Below, piece by piece: positions 1 through 8,650 of a DNA stretch of 26,829 nucleotides. A program made the position numbers and the translations under genes. A model generated the notes under the pieces. That model did not search any database. It was given only the letters and a program-made list of their open reading frames with translations, and was not told the DNA's origin. Position 1 is the first letter of the stretch. Each line of letters starts with the position of its first letter. Source of the DNA: WGMK01 sp046047315 (GTDB taxonomy: Bacteria; Hydrogenedentota; Hydrogenedentia; Hydrogenedentales; JAEUWI01); NCBI GenBank assembly GCA_046047315.1, contig JBJOID010000255.1, forward strand, positions 1 through 26,829, given 5' to 3'.

Positions 1-1
1 C

Positions 2-667
2 CCAAAGAGCGAGTCCATCATCACGATGTTCCGCGTCGCCACGTACGCAAAGGACATCGACAAGGCCATTCACCTGGGCAACCACATCAAGTCGCTGGGC
101 TACGAGGTTTCGGTCAACATCATGGCCGCCTCAACCGTGCTTGAGCCCGATCTCGATGAGGCCCTGCGCCAGCTGGCGGACACCAACTTTGAGGTGGTCT
201 ACCTGGTGGACAGCTTCGGGTATTTCTACTCCGAACAGATACACTACCTGGCGGACAAATACCTGAGCGCCCTGCCCGGCAAGCAGGTGGGTGTGCATTG
301 CCACAACAACCAGCAATTGGCTTTCGCCAACACCATCGAAGCGATCATCAAGGGCATCAACTTCGTGGATGGCAGCATCTTCGGCATGGGCCGCGCGGCG
401 GGCAACTGCACCACCGAGCTGCTGCTTGGTTTTCTGAAGAATCCGAAGTTCAAGCTAACTCCCGTGCTCGGGCTCATCGACAAGTATTTCCTCGACATGC
501 ACCAGAAGCTACAGTGGGGCTACCAGATGCCCTACCTCATCAACGGCATCATGAACCACCACCCGCGAAGTGGCCTGAAATACATGGACACGAAGCTCGC
601 GGGCGAACCGGTTAAATCGCTGGTAGAGTTCTACAAGGACTGCACCGACCTCGACCAGATCGATTGA
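2..667 (+). CDS. Aldolase of the DRE-TIM metallolyase (HMGL-like) superfamily, 5'-truncated
   Basis: The frame is open from the first bases of the window, so the N-terminal part of the gene lies upstream; the ATG at 26 is internal (residues PKSESIIT precede it in frame). What remains is the second half of a TIM barrel. The metal-binding HxHNN motif (GVHCHNNQQ) is present, followed by the family signature FGMGRAAGNCTTE, where members of the HMG-CoA lyase / 4-hydroxy-2-oxovalerate aldolase / isopropylmalate synthase superfamily bind metal and substrate. The tail fits the uncharacterised 'aldolase catalytic domain' proteins better than true isopropylmalate synthases, as there is no LeuA regulatory domain. 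Expected activity is a divalent-metal-dependent C-C bond cleavage or condensation of a 2-oxo acid or acyl-CoA; the substrate cannot be told. It is separated by 100 bp from the downstream sensor gene. Confidence 0.8.
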   Translation, partial: PKSESIITMFRVATYAKDIDKAIHLGNHIKSLGYEVSVNIMAASTVLEPDLDEALRQLADTNFEVVYLVDSFGYFYSEQIHYLADKYLSALPGKQVGVHCHNNQQLAFANTIEAIIKGINFVDGSIFGMGRAAGNCTTELLLGFLKNPKFKLTPVLGLIDKYFLDMHQKLQWGYQMPYLINGIMNHHPRSGLKYMDTKLAGEPVKSLVEFYKDCTDLDQID

Positions 668-718
668 ACCGGAACATGGGCGGCGCTTGGCCGCGTGCCA
701 TCGCATGGCGTACGATGT

Positions 719-740
719 CGCGGGCTGCATGGAGCCCGCG
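719..740. other. Intergenic hairpin between aldolase and sensor gene
   Basis: A perfect 8-bp inverted repeat, CGCGGGCT / AGCCCGCG, encloses a 6-nt loop (GCATGG). It lies 51 bp after the aldolase stop and 27 bp before the sensor ATG. No T-tract follows on either strand, so a simple intrinsic terminator is unlikely. It might be a transcript-stabilising hairpin or an operator; this is only a structural observation. Confidence 0.35.
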
Positions 741-767
741 CCTCAACCCATGGAAGCCTGAAGCCTG

Positions 768-3509
768 ATGTCGCGAAGCAAGCGCAGAGAACGTCGTGAG
801 GGCCGGTTCACGCTGCCGCTCACGGCCATGCTGTTCCTCTGCTTTGCGCTGTTTATCGCCATTGCCTTTTCCGGCCTGCTGGCCATTGCCACGTGGGGTG
901 AATCGCGCGCCCTCGAGCGACGTGCGGAGTTGCCGCTTGCCCATCGACTCGAGTCGAACGAGGCGGTACTGCGCGCCGAGTTGCAGCCGGCGCTGGAAAT
1001 CGCCCGTGCCGCCGCGGACCTGTTGCGCTCACAACCTAACCTGGCCCGCGACGCGGCCGGACTGCGCCAGCAATTTTTGCCGCTGCTGCGCCATCAGCCC
1101 GGCGTAACGCTGTTGCGCGTCCGTCATGAGCAGGGCCGTCTCTGGGAGATCATGCGCGATGCCGACACCTGGCTGACGCGACGCACGGTGGAGGGGGACC
1201 CGGGATTGAACACCGTTTGGGAGCGCTGGGACGCCCCCGGAACCACCCGGCTCAGCGAACAGGCGGATGAAGCGGTTGCGTTGCCGCCCGCACCCGGCTC
1301 TACCGCCAAGCCAGCGGAATTCCGCTTTTCTCCGCCAGCGCGCCTCGGCCGGGCATCGGCGCTCTCACTGCCTTTGAGCATCGACCTTGAGGATGATGGC
1401 GGGCGCTTCGAACTGACAGTCGGCGCCAGCCTCGCCGGAGTATTGGAGCATCTGTCCACGGACCCCTTGAACACGCTCGTCGCGCTGCCGGATGGCGCCC
1501 TGGTCGCCCCAGAGCCCCTGGAAGACAACCATCCACTTCGGGCCGGGCTGGGTCGAATGCTTAATGACACCTATCCTCCGGATGCGCCCTACACCAGCGC
1601 CCACACGGAACAGCCCTGGTGGTTCTCCTCGAGTCGAATTTCCCTCGGCAAGGAGCTGCACCTGATCTCGCTGGCTGGAATTCCCAAGGCAGAGCTGCTG
1701 GCGGACGCCCGTGAATTCGGAAAGATACTCACCGCCGGGGCAGCCGTCTCCTTGCTTGTCGCGCTGTTTGCCGCTTGGTGGATGGCCAGAAGCATTGCCC
1801 GTCCGCTCCGCGACTTCATGCGCCGTGCACGGCGCATCGACATCATGGAACGCGCCCTTGGACACCGTCCGCATTCCCGGTTGAGAGAGGTGGATCAACT
1901 CTACGAGACCCTCGACGAAGTCTATGCGGGGGTGGCCGATGAATTGAGCAGCCGTGAGATGCCGCTTGTGCTGCCCGCGCACACCGTGCGCAAGACCGGC
2001 GGCGAGGCTGGCGAGGCCTTGTTGATTGGACAGGAGACGGAAAGCGCCCCGGCATTAGCGACGCCCGACGCCATGGAGGTGCCCGAAGCCTACATGCAGG
2101 CGATACAATCCACCCGCCGCAAGCTGCGGCGCTTGACGATGGAACTCGAGGCGCAAAGGGAAGCCGCCCGCCAGCTCGAGGATGGGCGCGAACGCGATGC
2201 CGAGCGATGGGAACGTGCCCGAGCGGCAGCCACCGAGATATCCTCGGCGCTGGCCTTGGATGGTCAGGACTTTGATCTCTTCGCACGGCATGCAACCCGG
2301 TTGACGGTGACGGCGGTAGAGGCGGCGCGCTGCACGCTCTGGATCGCCTGCGACGGTTTCGAGCGCCTCACGCTGGCGCATCGTGACGACCGCTTCGAGA
2401 GCGACGCCGCGGGGATGCAAGAACTTCGGCGAGCGGACCACCCGCTGCTTTTCTCTTCGCTCGACACACTGCCCTGCCTGAGCGCACGCGACGCCGGCAT
2501 GGATCCGCGCACCGCTTCGTATGTGGCGGCCATGCCTTGGCGTCCACAAGCCGCATCGTTGCTGGCCTGCCCAATAAGGCTGCGCGAAGGTGTCGTGGCG
2601 GTGTTGCTGCTGGAGCGCGCCGCCCCTCCCCAGGCTTGGCCGGCATCAAGCGAGTCGCTCGCCTGCCTCGCCGCCGCGGCGCTTGGCGCATCGTGGGAGC
2701 TGGCCCAGCGCCCCCGCCCCGAATCGCCGCCTGCCATGGATGACGATGAGCTTGACGAACACGAGGAAGCGATGGAGTCCCCCCTCTATCGCCACCTGGT
2801 GGACAGCACCCAAGGCGCCCTTTATGCCGTGGACCGCGCTGGGCGTATCACCTTTGCAAATGCGACCGCGGAACGTATTTACCAGCGTCCGGCGCATGAC
2901 TGGCTTGGACTTCCCATGGCGCACCTCGCGGCATCTCGATACGACGCCGTCGACCAACGGGCTCTCTCAAGCATCCTCGATGGCGACGAGGCTGTGACCA
3001 TCGACAGCGAGCACCTGCGCGCCGATGGCCGCTCAATGCCGATGCGCCTCTTGTGGTCTCCCCTGGAGGACGAAGACGGGGACATCATCGGGGCGGTGGT
3101 GATGGCCACGCGAAGCGAGTTCGATATCGACGCGGCGTTGAAACGTGAAAGCCGTTACCGGGAATACCTTGAGAACCTTGGCGGCGTATTCTTCTCGTTG
3201 GACCACGAGGGGATCATCAATTACGCGAGCCCCGCCGCCGAGCGGGTCTATGGCTATGCCCCGGCGGAGCTGACCGGGCGGAGCATCGCCATGCTTGCCG
3301 ACGCGGAACAGGCCTTGCTGGACCGCACCGCCCTCGACGCCCTCTTGAACGGGGGAGCCTGCACAGGGTATGACACCCTTCACCGGACGCGCGCGGGGGA
3401 GCCGGTTGCATTGACCATTCACGCTTCGCTGCGACGCGGTTCCGGCGAATCACCCGACGCAATCACCGGCGTGGCCTATCCGCGCGCCGCACAAGCTACC
3501 CAGGAGTAA
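768..3509 (+). CDS. Membrane-bound sensor protein: extracytoplasmic sensor, HAMP, coiled coil, GAF, PAS, PAS; no output domain
   Basis: The 913-residue protein starts with a basic stretch (MSRSKRRERR) and TM helix 1 at about residues 16-41. A roughly 280-residue extracytoplasmic region follows, then TM2 at about 320-342 and a HAMP-like linker (ARSIARPLRDF...). A charged coiled coil lies at about 440-495, a GAF-like domain at about 503-646, and two PAS domains at about 669-794 and 795-905 (LYAVDRAGRITFANATAE; FFSLDHEGIINYASPAAE). The architecture is that of a sensory histidine kinase or diguanylate cyclase, but the chain stops 20 or so residues after the second PAS. There is no DHp/HATPase, GGDEF, EAL or methyl-accepting segment. 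The stop is 3 nt before the next ATG, and the next gene's ribosome-binding site (AGGAG) lies inside this gene's 3' end, so the two are translationally coupled. It may signal through a partner protein, or be a truncated kinase. The start is the first ATG before TM1; its ribosome-binding site is weak. Confidence 0.8.
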   Translation: MSRSKRRERREGRFTLPLTAMLFLCFALFIAIAFSGLLAIATWGESRALERRAELPLAHRLESNEAVLRAELQPALEIARAAADLLRSQPNLARDAAGLRQQFLPLLRHQPGVTLLRVRHEQGRLWEIMRDADTWLTRRTVEGDPGLNTVWERWDAPGTTRLSEQADEAVALPPAPGSTAKPAEFRFSPPARLGRASALSLPLSIDLEDDGGRFELTVGASLAGVLEHLSTDPLNTLVALPDGALVAPEPLEDNHPLRAGLGRMLNDTYPPDAPYTSAHTEQPWWFSSSRISLGKELHLISLAGIPKAELLADAREFGKILTAGAAVSLLVALFAAWWMARSIARPLRDFMRRARRIDIMERALGHRPHSRLREVDQLYETLDEVYAGVADELSSREMPLVLPAHTVRKTGGEAGEALLIGQETESAPALATPDAMEVPEAYMQAIQSTRRKLRRLTMELEAQREAARQLEDGRERDAERWERARAAATEISSALALDGQDFDLFARHATRLTVTAVEAARCTLWIACDGFERLTLAHRDDRFESDAAGMQELRRADHPLLFSSLDTLPCLSARDAGMDPRTASYVAAMPWRPQAASLLACPIRLREGVVAVLLLERAAPPQAWPASSESLACLAAAALGASWELAQRPRPESPPAMDDDELDEHEEAMESPLYRHLVDSTQGALYAVDRAGRITFANATAERIYQRPAHDWLGLPMAHLAASRYDAVDQRALSSILDGDEAVTIDSEHLRADGRSMPMRLLWSPLEDEDGDIIGAVVMATRSEFDIDAALKRESRYREYLENLGGVFFSLDHEGIINYASPAAERVYGYAPAELTGRSIAMLADAEQALLDRTALDALLNGGACTGYDTLHRTRAGEPVALTIHASLRRGSGESPDAITGVAYPRAAQATQE

Positions 3510-3512
3510 CCC

Positions 3513-5540
3513 ATGAATTTGAAGATTGTCGCAGCAGGTCTCGGCGTATTGCTGGCCACGGTGGCGGTGGCACAGGACGTTCCCTTTAAGACAGGCAAGT
3601 TCCCCCAGGAGATCGCAACCCGCTATCCCACCGCTGCCAGCGGAGAGTCCCTCGCCAACATCGAAACGATTCACATCGTCGATGGAAACGTGGTGGCCTC
3701 GGGACCGGAGCTGAGCGTCTATTTCGATGGCGCAGCCTTTGCAGCAACCGCGCCAGAGAAGCCGGGCCGGGAAAGCGAACCCGCGCTGACGGATATCGAG
3801 GACGGTCTCGGGCGGGTGTGGAAGGCGGAGCAGGCGCAGGCCGCCGCCACGGATTCGGAGGGGAATCTGTGGGTGGGCTTTCAGGCGGGCGTGGCCCAGC
3901 AGACGCCGGATGGATGGCGCTTCCACGAGGGCAAAGACGGCCTGCCTTACACGAGCTTTACCTGTGCCGCCGCCGGGCCTAATGGCGACGTGTGGTTCGG
4001 AACGAAGAAGGGCGTGGTGCGCTGGAGCGATGGATCATGGCACTACCGCCAGGGAATGCGATGGCTGCCCGATGACGAGATTCGCGCCATTGCGGTGGAT
4101 TCCGAGGGAGGCGCATGGGTCGCCACACCGGGCGGCATTGGCCGTATCCACTTCCAAATGATGACCCTGCGGGAGAAGGCCGAATACTACGAGAAAGAAT
4201 TGGAGCTGATCCGGCGTACGCCCTTTGGGTATGTGTCTGAGGTGAGTGTCACTAAGCCCGGCGACAAGAGCGAGATTCACCACCACGACAGCGACAACGA
4301 CGGCCTGTGGACCAGCATGTACGGTGCGGGCGTGGCCTTCGCCTATGGCGCGACGAAGGATCCAATCTATAAGGAACGCGCGGACCGCGCTTTCGAAGCG
4401 CTGCGCTTTCTCCAGAAGGTGACCCAGGGTGGAGAGCATGTGCCGCCGCATGGCTATGTGGCCCGCACCATCCTCCCCACCTCCGGCCCGAATCCGAACG
4501 ATGGCCGCATTGAGCGCGATATCGAGGAAGCGAAGACTGATGCGCTGTGGAAGGTGTACGAGAATCGCTGGCCCGTCAGCGCCGATGGCCAGTGGTACTG
4601 GAAGAGCGACACGAGTTCCGACGAGCTGGATGGCCACTATTTCTTCTACCCCGCCTACTATGACTTGTGCGCGGAGACGGAGGACGAGAAGGAGCGGGTG
4701 CGCGAGGTCGTGCGTGACCTGACGGATCACCTGGTAAAGCATGGCTTCCGCCTGGTGGACCACGATGGCAAGCCGACCCGCTGGGCCATCTATGACCCGG
4801 AGAGTCTGAACCACTCGCAGGCCTGGTGGAGCGAGCGCGGGCTCAAGTCGCTCAGCATGCTTTCCTACCTGGCGGTGGCCGCCCACATCACGGGAGACGA
4901 CAAGTACAATGGCGAGATCGACAAGCTGGTGCGCGAGCATGCCTATCATACCAACGCGCTCGTGGCGAAGATTCAGTTCGGGCCGGGCTCCGGCAACCAG
5001 TCAGACGATGAAATGGCCATCATGTGCTACTACAACCTGGTCAAGTATGCCAAGGATGAAACGCTCAGGGACCTCATGCGGTACGGGTTCTACCAGTACT
5101 ACGCCATCGTCGAGCCTGAGCTGAACCCTTTCTTCAATTTCGCGTATGCGGCCGTGGGCCGGGGCGAGACGCTGGACAATATCTGGGGTTCCTTCCCCAT
5201 CGACCCCCAGCCCACCTGGCTGGAATACAGCATGGACACGCTGTTTGGCTTCCCGCTGGACCGCTTTAACTGGGCCCACCAGAACAGCCACCGCCTCGAC
5301 ATTGTGCCGCTGCGCTGGCAGCAGACGGGCAAGGACCTCTACGAGCCCATCCCCCGGGAACGCGGCCACCGGGTGAATGGCAAGGTGCTGCCCGTGGAGA
5401 ACCGCTTCTTCAACCACTGGAACACCGACCCGTGGGCGCTGGATTACGGCGGCAACGGCCGGGGCCTCGCGAGTGGCACGGTGTTCCTGTTGCCCTACTA
5501 CATGGGCCTCTATCACGGGTTCATTGAAGAAACGGAATAG
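3513..5540 (+). CDS. Secreted two-component-regulator-propeller protein with C-terminal alpha-toroid-like domain
   Basis: The 675-residue protein has a classical signal peptide, with likely cleavage after AVA at residue 20. Residues about 100-215 contain at least two blades typical of 'regulator propeller' repeats (DSEGNLWVGFQAGV, PNGDVWFGTKKGV, DSEGGAWVATPGGI). The remaining 450 residues, from about MMTLREKAEYYEKEL on, are alpha-helical and rich in Trp, His and Tyr (HHHDSDNDGLWTSMYGAGVA, NHSQAWWSERGLKSLSM). They look like the (alpha/alpha) toroid fold found in glycoside hydrolases and polysaccharide lyases, but I cannot name a family or point to catalytic residues. The RBS AGGAG precedes the ATG by 6 nt and lies within the upstream sensor gene. 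The product is predicted to be periplasmic or extracellular, so it could bind or process a glycan and inform the coupled membrane sensor. A strong terminator follows. Confidence 0.75.
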   Translation: MNLKIVAAGLGVLLATVAVAQDVPFKTGKFPQEIATRYPTAASGESLANIETIHIVDGNVVASGPELSVYFDGAAFAATAPEKPGRESEPALTDIEDGLGRVWKAEQAQAAATDSEGNLWVGFQAGVAQQTPDGWRFHEGKDGLPYTSFTCAAAGPNGDVWFGTKKGVVRWSDGSWHYRQGMRWLPDDEIRAIAVDSEGGAWVATPGGIGRIHFQMMTLREKAEYYEKELELIRRTPFGYVSEVSVTKPGDKSEIHHHDSDNDGLWTSMYGAGVAFAYGATKDPIYKERADRAFEALRFLQKVTQGGEHVPPHGYVARTILPTSGPNPNDGRIERDIEEAKTDALWKVYENRWPVSADGQWYWKSDTSSDELDGHYFFYPAYYDLCAETEDEKERVREVVRDLTDHLVKHGFRLVDHDGKPTRWAIYDPESLNHSQAWWSERGLKSLSMLSYLAVAAHITGDDKYNGEIDKLVREHAYHTNALVAKIQFGPGSGNQSDDEMAIMCYYNLVKYAKDETLRDLMRYGFYQYYAIVEPELNPFFNFAYAAVGRGETLDNIWGSFPIDPQPTWLEYSMDTLFGFPLDRFNWAHQNSHRLDIVPLRWQQTGKDLYEPIPRERGHRVNGKVLPVENRFFNHWNTDPWALDYGGNGRGLASGTVFLLPYYMGLYHGFIEETE

Positions 5541-5560
5541 CCCGCGCATTCAATCCACAT

Positions 5561-5597
5561 GGCGGCGTCTCACCCGAGGCGCCGCCTTCTTCATTTT
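5561..5597 (+). terminator. Intrinsic terminator after the propeller gene
   Basis: A GC-rich hairpin (GGCGGCGTCTC / GAGGCGCCGCC, one G-T pair, 4-nt loop ACCC) occupies 5561-5586 and is followed by TTCTTCATTTT. It starts 20 bp after the stop of the propeller gene. Its T-rich tail runs into the last codons of the convergent YaiI-like gene. Confidence 0.8.
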
Positions 5598-6043
5598 CCG
5601 CGGCAGGCAAGCCGGACCATGTCATCCAGTGATTGCAGGAACTTGGAGCGATCCTTTTTCTCCATAGGTGCGGGGCCGCCCCCCATCACGCTATGCTCGC
5701 GCATCTGCGAAAGAAACTCGCGCGTGGCCATCGCCTCCCCGATGTTCTCTTCGGTAAAGGCCTTCCCCTTATGTCCCAGCACCCGCGCCCCCTTCTCGAT
5801 GCAGCGGGCCGCCAGCGGGATGTCGCCCGTGATGACGATGTCGTTCTTGGCTACCTGCTCCACGATCCAGTCGTCCGCCGCATCAAAGCCATCCGACACG
5901 ACCATCAGCTCCAGCCAGTCCACGTCGGGCACACGCATCCACTGGTTGGACACGAGCGTGACATTGAGTGCATAACGCTGCGCCACGCGATAGGTCTCTT
6001 CCTTCACTGGACAGGCATCGGCGTCAATGTAAATGTGGGGCAT
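5591..6043 (-). CDS. yaiI: YaiI/YqxD family (DUF188, UPF0178) PIN-like protein
   Basis: This is a 150-residue protein of the usual family length. It opens with MPHIYIDADACPVKEE, the near-invariant N-terminal signature of UPF0178, and contains the acidic segments DWLELMVVSDGFDAADDWIVEQ and NDIVITGDIPLAARC, with the C-terminal block HSVMGGGPAPM followed by a Lys/Asp-rich stretch. The family is predicted to have a PIN-like nuclease fold with a cluster of aspartates at its metal site; its cellular role has not been established. The gene converges on the propeller gene and diverges from the Uma2-like gene across a 94-bp spacer. A purine-rich AAGAG sits 6 nt before the ATG. Confidence 0.92.
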   Translation of the reverse strand: MPHIYIDADACPVKEETYRVAQRYALNVTLVSNQWMRVPDVDWLELMVVSDGFDAADDWIVEQVAKNDIVITGDIPLAARCIEKGARVLGHKGKAFTEENIGEAMATREFLSQMREHSVMGGGPAPMEKKDRSKFLQSLDDMVRLACRGK

Positions 6044-6137
6044 AAGTTCTCTTCTTGAGGAACGGGGATTCGGGTTAGCTTGACATGGTGCCAGCGCCAG
6101 TCCATGCTGATCGCGGCTATGAACAGGAGTCTACACG

Positions 6138-6692
6138 ATGGCCGTCCAGATGGAGCACTACCGCAACCTCCGGGTCGAAGATCTGGAGATGATAGGCGCA
6201 CCCGAGAAGTTCGTCGAATTGATCGAGGGGGAACTCATTCACATGACGCCTGCCGGCCACAAACACAATTCAATTGCTTATCGAATCGTCAGACTCTTCG
6301 ACGACTTCTGTTCATCAAGACAAGGGCTTGCGTTTGGCTTCGACAACGATGGCTTTCTGATTCGGAGGAATCCGGATACCTTGCTGTCACCGGATGCGAG
6401 CCTGTTTCGCGCCCGCACCGGTTCGGATACAACCTGGCTCGAATTCGCCCCGGAAGTCGCCGTCGAGGTGCTCTCCCCCAGCAACAACGCCACCGAGATG
6501 GTGCTCAAACGCGAGCGCTATTTCGAGGCAGGCAGCGAGCAGTTCTGGTTGATTGATCCAGAGACCCGCGAGATTGAGATTTACCTCAAAGATGGCCGAC
6601 TGATTCGCGGCAAGGGCGACGCAGTAATCCCTTGCGAAGGAATAGCGGAAGGGCTGGAGATCAATCTAGCGGAGATCTTCCGCGAGCGCTAG
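6138..6692 (+). CDS. Uma2-family (DUF820) PD-(D/E)XK endonuclease-like protein
   Basis: The 184-residue protein has the Uma2/DUF820 fold. An N-terminal beta/alpha block ends in HKHNSIAYRIVRLFDDF, followed by the core LSPDASLFRA ... FAPEVAVEVLSPSNN and the tail FEAGSEQFWLIDPETREIEIY. The conserved Asp (SPDASL) and Glu (VAVEVLSPS) with the downstream Lys (MVLKRERYFEAG) match the PD-(D/E)XK metal site. The family is abundant in cyanobacteria, Chloroflexi and Planctomycetes; its biological role is not settled. An AGGAG ribosome-binding site lies 8 nt before the ATG. Its stop codon overlaps that of the convergent Fe-S gene within one palindromic CTAG (6689-6692). Confidence 0.9.
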   Translation: MAVQMEHYRNLRVEDLEMIGAPEKFVELIEGELIHMTPAGHKHNSIAYRIVRLFDDFCSSRQGLAFGFDNDGFLIRRNPDTLLSPDASLFRARTGSDTTWLEFAPEVAVEVLSPSNNATEMVLKRERYFEAGSEQFWLIDPETREIEIYLKDGRLIRGKGDAVIPCEGIAEGLEINLAEIFRER

Positions 6693-8650
6693 GCCTCGAT
6701 CAGCTCCGCCAGAATCTCCGCCACGTCGCGCACCTGAACCGGCCGGGCGGGTGCCTGCTTATTCACGCCGTCGGTCATCATGGTGAGGCAGAAGGGGCAG
6801 GCGGTGGCGATGATTTCCGCGCCGGTGGCCAGGGCTTCCTGGGCGCGGCTCACGTTTACTTGCGTGCCGATGCGTTCTTCCATCCACATGCGGCCACCGC
6901 CCGCGCCGCAGCAAAAGCCGTGCTCGCGGTTGCGGGGCATCTCCTTGAGCGCGACGCCTGCCGATTCCAGTACCACGCGCGGCGCTTCGGAGACGTCATT
7001 GTAGCGGGCGAGGTAGCAGGAGTCGTGATAGGCCACGCTGCCAGTGCCCTTGCCGTTCGGCTTGATCTTTCCCTGCTTCAGCAGGTCCGCGATGAGCTGG
7101 GTGTGGTGGATGACTTCGTATTCGCCGCCGTATTGCGGGAACTCGTTCTTGATGGCGTTGAAGCAGTGCGGGCAGGAGGTGATGACCTTCTTCACGCCGT
7201 AGGCGTTCATGGTCTCTACGTTCTGCTGAGCCAGCGCCTGGGCGAGGTAATCGTTGCCGATGCGCTTGGCGGCGTCGCCGGTGCAGCACTCTTCGTTTCC
7301 AAGGATTCCGAAGGAAACGCCCGCGTGTTGCAGCAGTTTGGTCAGCGCGGTGGCCACGCGGACATAGCGCTGGTCGTAGGCGCCCGCGCAGCCAGCGAAG
7401 AAGAGGTACTCGACGCTGGCGTTCTCGGCCAGGGTGGGGACGCCGAGCGATTCCGCCCAATGGCCGCGCTCTTCCTGCGGCAGGTTCCACGGGTTGGACT
7501 GCGTCTCGACGTTGCGTAGCGTGTTCTGCGCTTCCTCGGGGAAGTCCCCCTCCATGAGCACACGCGCCTGGCGGATGCCCAGCAACTTGCTCATGGGTTG
7601 TATCTCGACGGGGCAGGCCTCTTCGCAGGCGAAGCAGGTGGTGCAGCTCCAGAGCACATCGGCGGAAATCACGTCGCCGAAAAGACTGCGGCTGGGCTCC
7701 TCGCCGCGCAGCAATCGCGGGCCTTCCTCGAAGAGGTGATCCTTCAGGTCAAGCACCACCTTCTTGGGGCTGAGCGGCTTGCCGGTGTTGTAGGCCGGGC
7801 AGGCCTCCTGGCAGCGACCGCACTCGGTGCAGGCGGTCAGGTCGAGCAATTCCTTCTGCGTGTAATCGCTGATCTTCACAACGCCGAAGGACTCGGCAGA
7901 TTCGTCTTCGAGATTCAGCCTGTTGATGCGGCCGCGCGTGCGCTCCTCGCGGAAAAACAGATTCGGCAGCGCGGTGATCACGTGCAGGTGCTTCGAGTAG
8001 GGAATGTAAACGAGGAAGGCCAGAACGATGAGATTGTGCGCCCAGAGGAATCCCGCGTGCGCCATGGGAAAGGCATGCTCCCCCACTTCGCGCCCGGGCA
8101 GGAACAAGGCCCGCAGGGCATCGGTGGCCGGGGTGAAGCCGGGCTTGGGCTCGACAACGTGCAGCCCGAAGTAGGCCACGATAAGGGAAGCGATAAGGCC
8201 GATGATGACGAGCGCATCAAGCTGGTGGGAGAGCGGACCTTCCAAGCGCTTGGGACGAATGACGAACCTGCGATACAACGCAGCGGCTAGCGCCACCAGC
8301 ACGATGACCGCGAACAGGTCCTGGCTGGTATTCATGAACCAGTACACGGGCCCGAGGAAATCGAAGCTGAAGGTAAAGAACATTCCCTTGATGAGGCCCT
8401 CGATGGTGCCGAAGGTCAGCACGAAGAAGCCCCAGAAGATGAAGGCGTGGAACCATCCGGCGGGGGTGCGGATGACGAGGCGCTGGCCGAAACCCTTCAC
8501 CGCGAGGTCCCGCATGCGGCGGGGCAGGTCGTTCCAGGGCAACTCCCCTTTGCCCAGGTGCACCCACTGGATGATGTTCATCAGGCGCAGGATAAACGCC
8601 AGGTGCGCGAAGACGATCAGCGCGAAGAGGACGAAGCCTCCGAGGGTCAT
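6689..8650 (-). CDS. Membrane-bound Fe-S oxidoreductase, EtfAB:menaquinone oxidoreductase type (DUF224/heterodisulfide-reductase-like)
   Basis: The 653-residue protein has an N-terminal domain of several transmembrane helices resembling the cytochrome-b-like nitrate reductase gamma / DsrM family (LFALIVFAHLAFILRLMNII, FHAFIFWGFFVLTFGTIEG). Two [4Fe-4S] motifs follow (CTECGRCQEACP and CTTCFACEEACP), then two CCG domains (NEECCTGDAAKR with TSCPHCFNAIKNE, and HGFCCGAGGGRMWMEE with TACPFCLTMM). This order, beside etfBA, matches the 'DUF224' proteins described as EtfAB:menaquinone oxidoreductases in fatty-acid-degrading syntrophs. The role is to pass electrons from reduced EtfAB to the quinone pool at the membrane. 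The ATG at 8650 overlaps the etfA stop as ATGA, so translation is coupled. The open frame extends 25 codons further upstream to 8725, but that stretch is inside etfA and does not look like this family. Confidence 0.9.
   Translation of the reverse strand: MTLGGFVLFALIVFAHLAFILRLMNIIQWVHLGKGELPWNDLPRRMRDLAVKGFGQRLVIRTPAGWFHAFIFWGFFVLTFGTIEGLIKGMFFTFSFDFLGPVYWFMNTSQDLFAVIVLVALAAALYRRFVIRPKRLEGPLSHQLDALVIIGLIASLIVAYFGLHVVEPKPGFTPATDALRALFLPGREVGEHAFPMAHAGFLWAHNLIVLAFLVYIPYSKHLHVITALPNLFFREERTRGRINRLNLEDESAESFGVVKISDYTQKELLDLTACTECGRCQEACPAYNTGKPLSPKKVVLDLKDHLFEEGPRLLRGEEPSRSLFGDVISADVLWSCTTCFACEEACPVEIQPMSKLLGIRQARVLMEGDFPEEAQNTLRNVETQSNPWNLPQEERGHWAESLGVPTLAENASVEYLFFAGCAGAYDQRYVRVATALTKLLQHAGVSFGILGNEECCTGDAAKRIGNDYLAQALAQQNVETMNAYGVKKVITSCPHCFNAIKNEFPQYGGEYEVIHHTQLIADLLKQGKIKPNGKGTGSVAYHDSCYLARYNDVSEAPRVVLESAGVALKEMPRNREHGFCCGAGGGRMWMEERIGTQVNVSRAQEALATGAEIIATACPFCLTMMTDGVNKQAPARPVQVRDVAEILAELIEA

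Noticed and set aside
4035..4949. Long minus-strand open frame (304 codons) inside the propeller gene
   Set aside because: It is antisense to a well-supported gene with a signal peptide and propeller motifs, has no recognisable family, and is explained by the GC-rich third positions of the true frame.
6080..6108. Possible promoter for the Uma2-family gene: TTGACA at 6080-6085
   Set aside because: The -35 hexamer is perfect, but the hexamer 17 bp downstream (CATGCT) matches the -10 consensus poorly, so it is not called.
6632..7519. Plus-strand open frame of 295 codons opposite the Fe-S oxidoreductase
   Set aside because: It lies opposite the CCG-domain coding sequence with all its conserved cysteines; the Ala/Gly/Val/His-rich translation is typical of a shadow frame.
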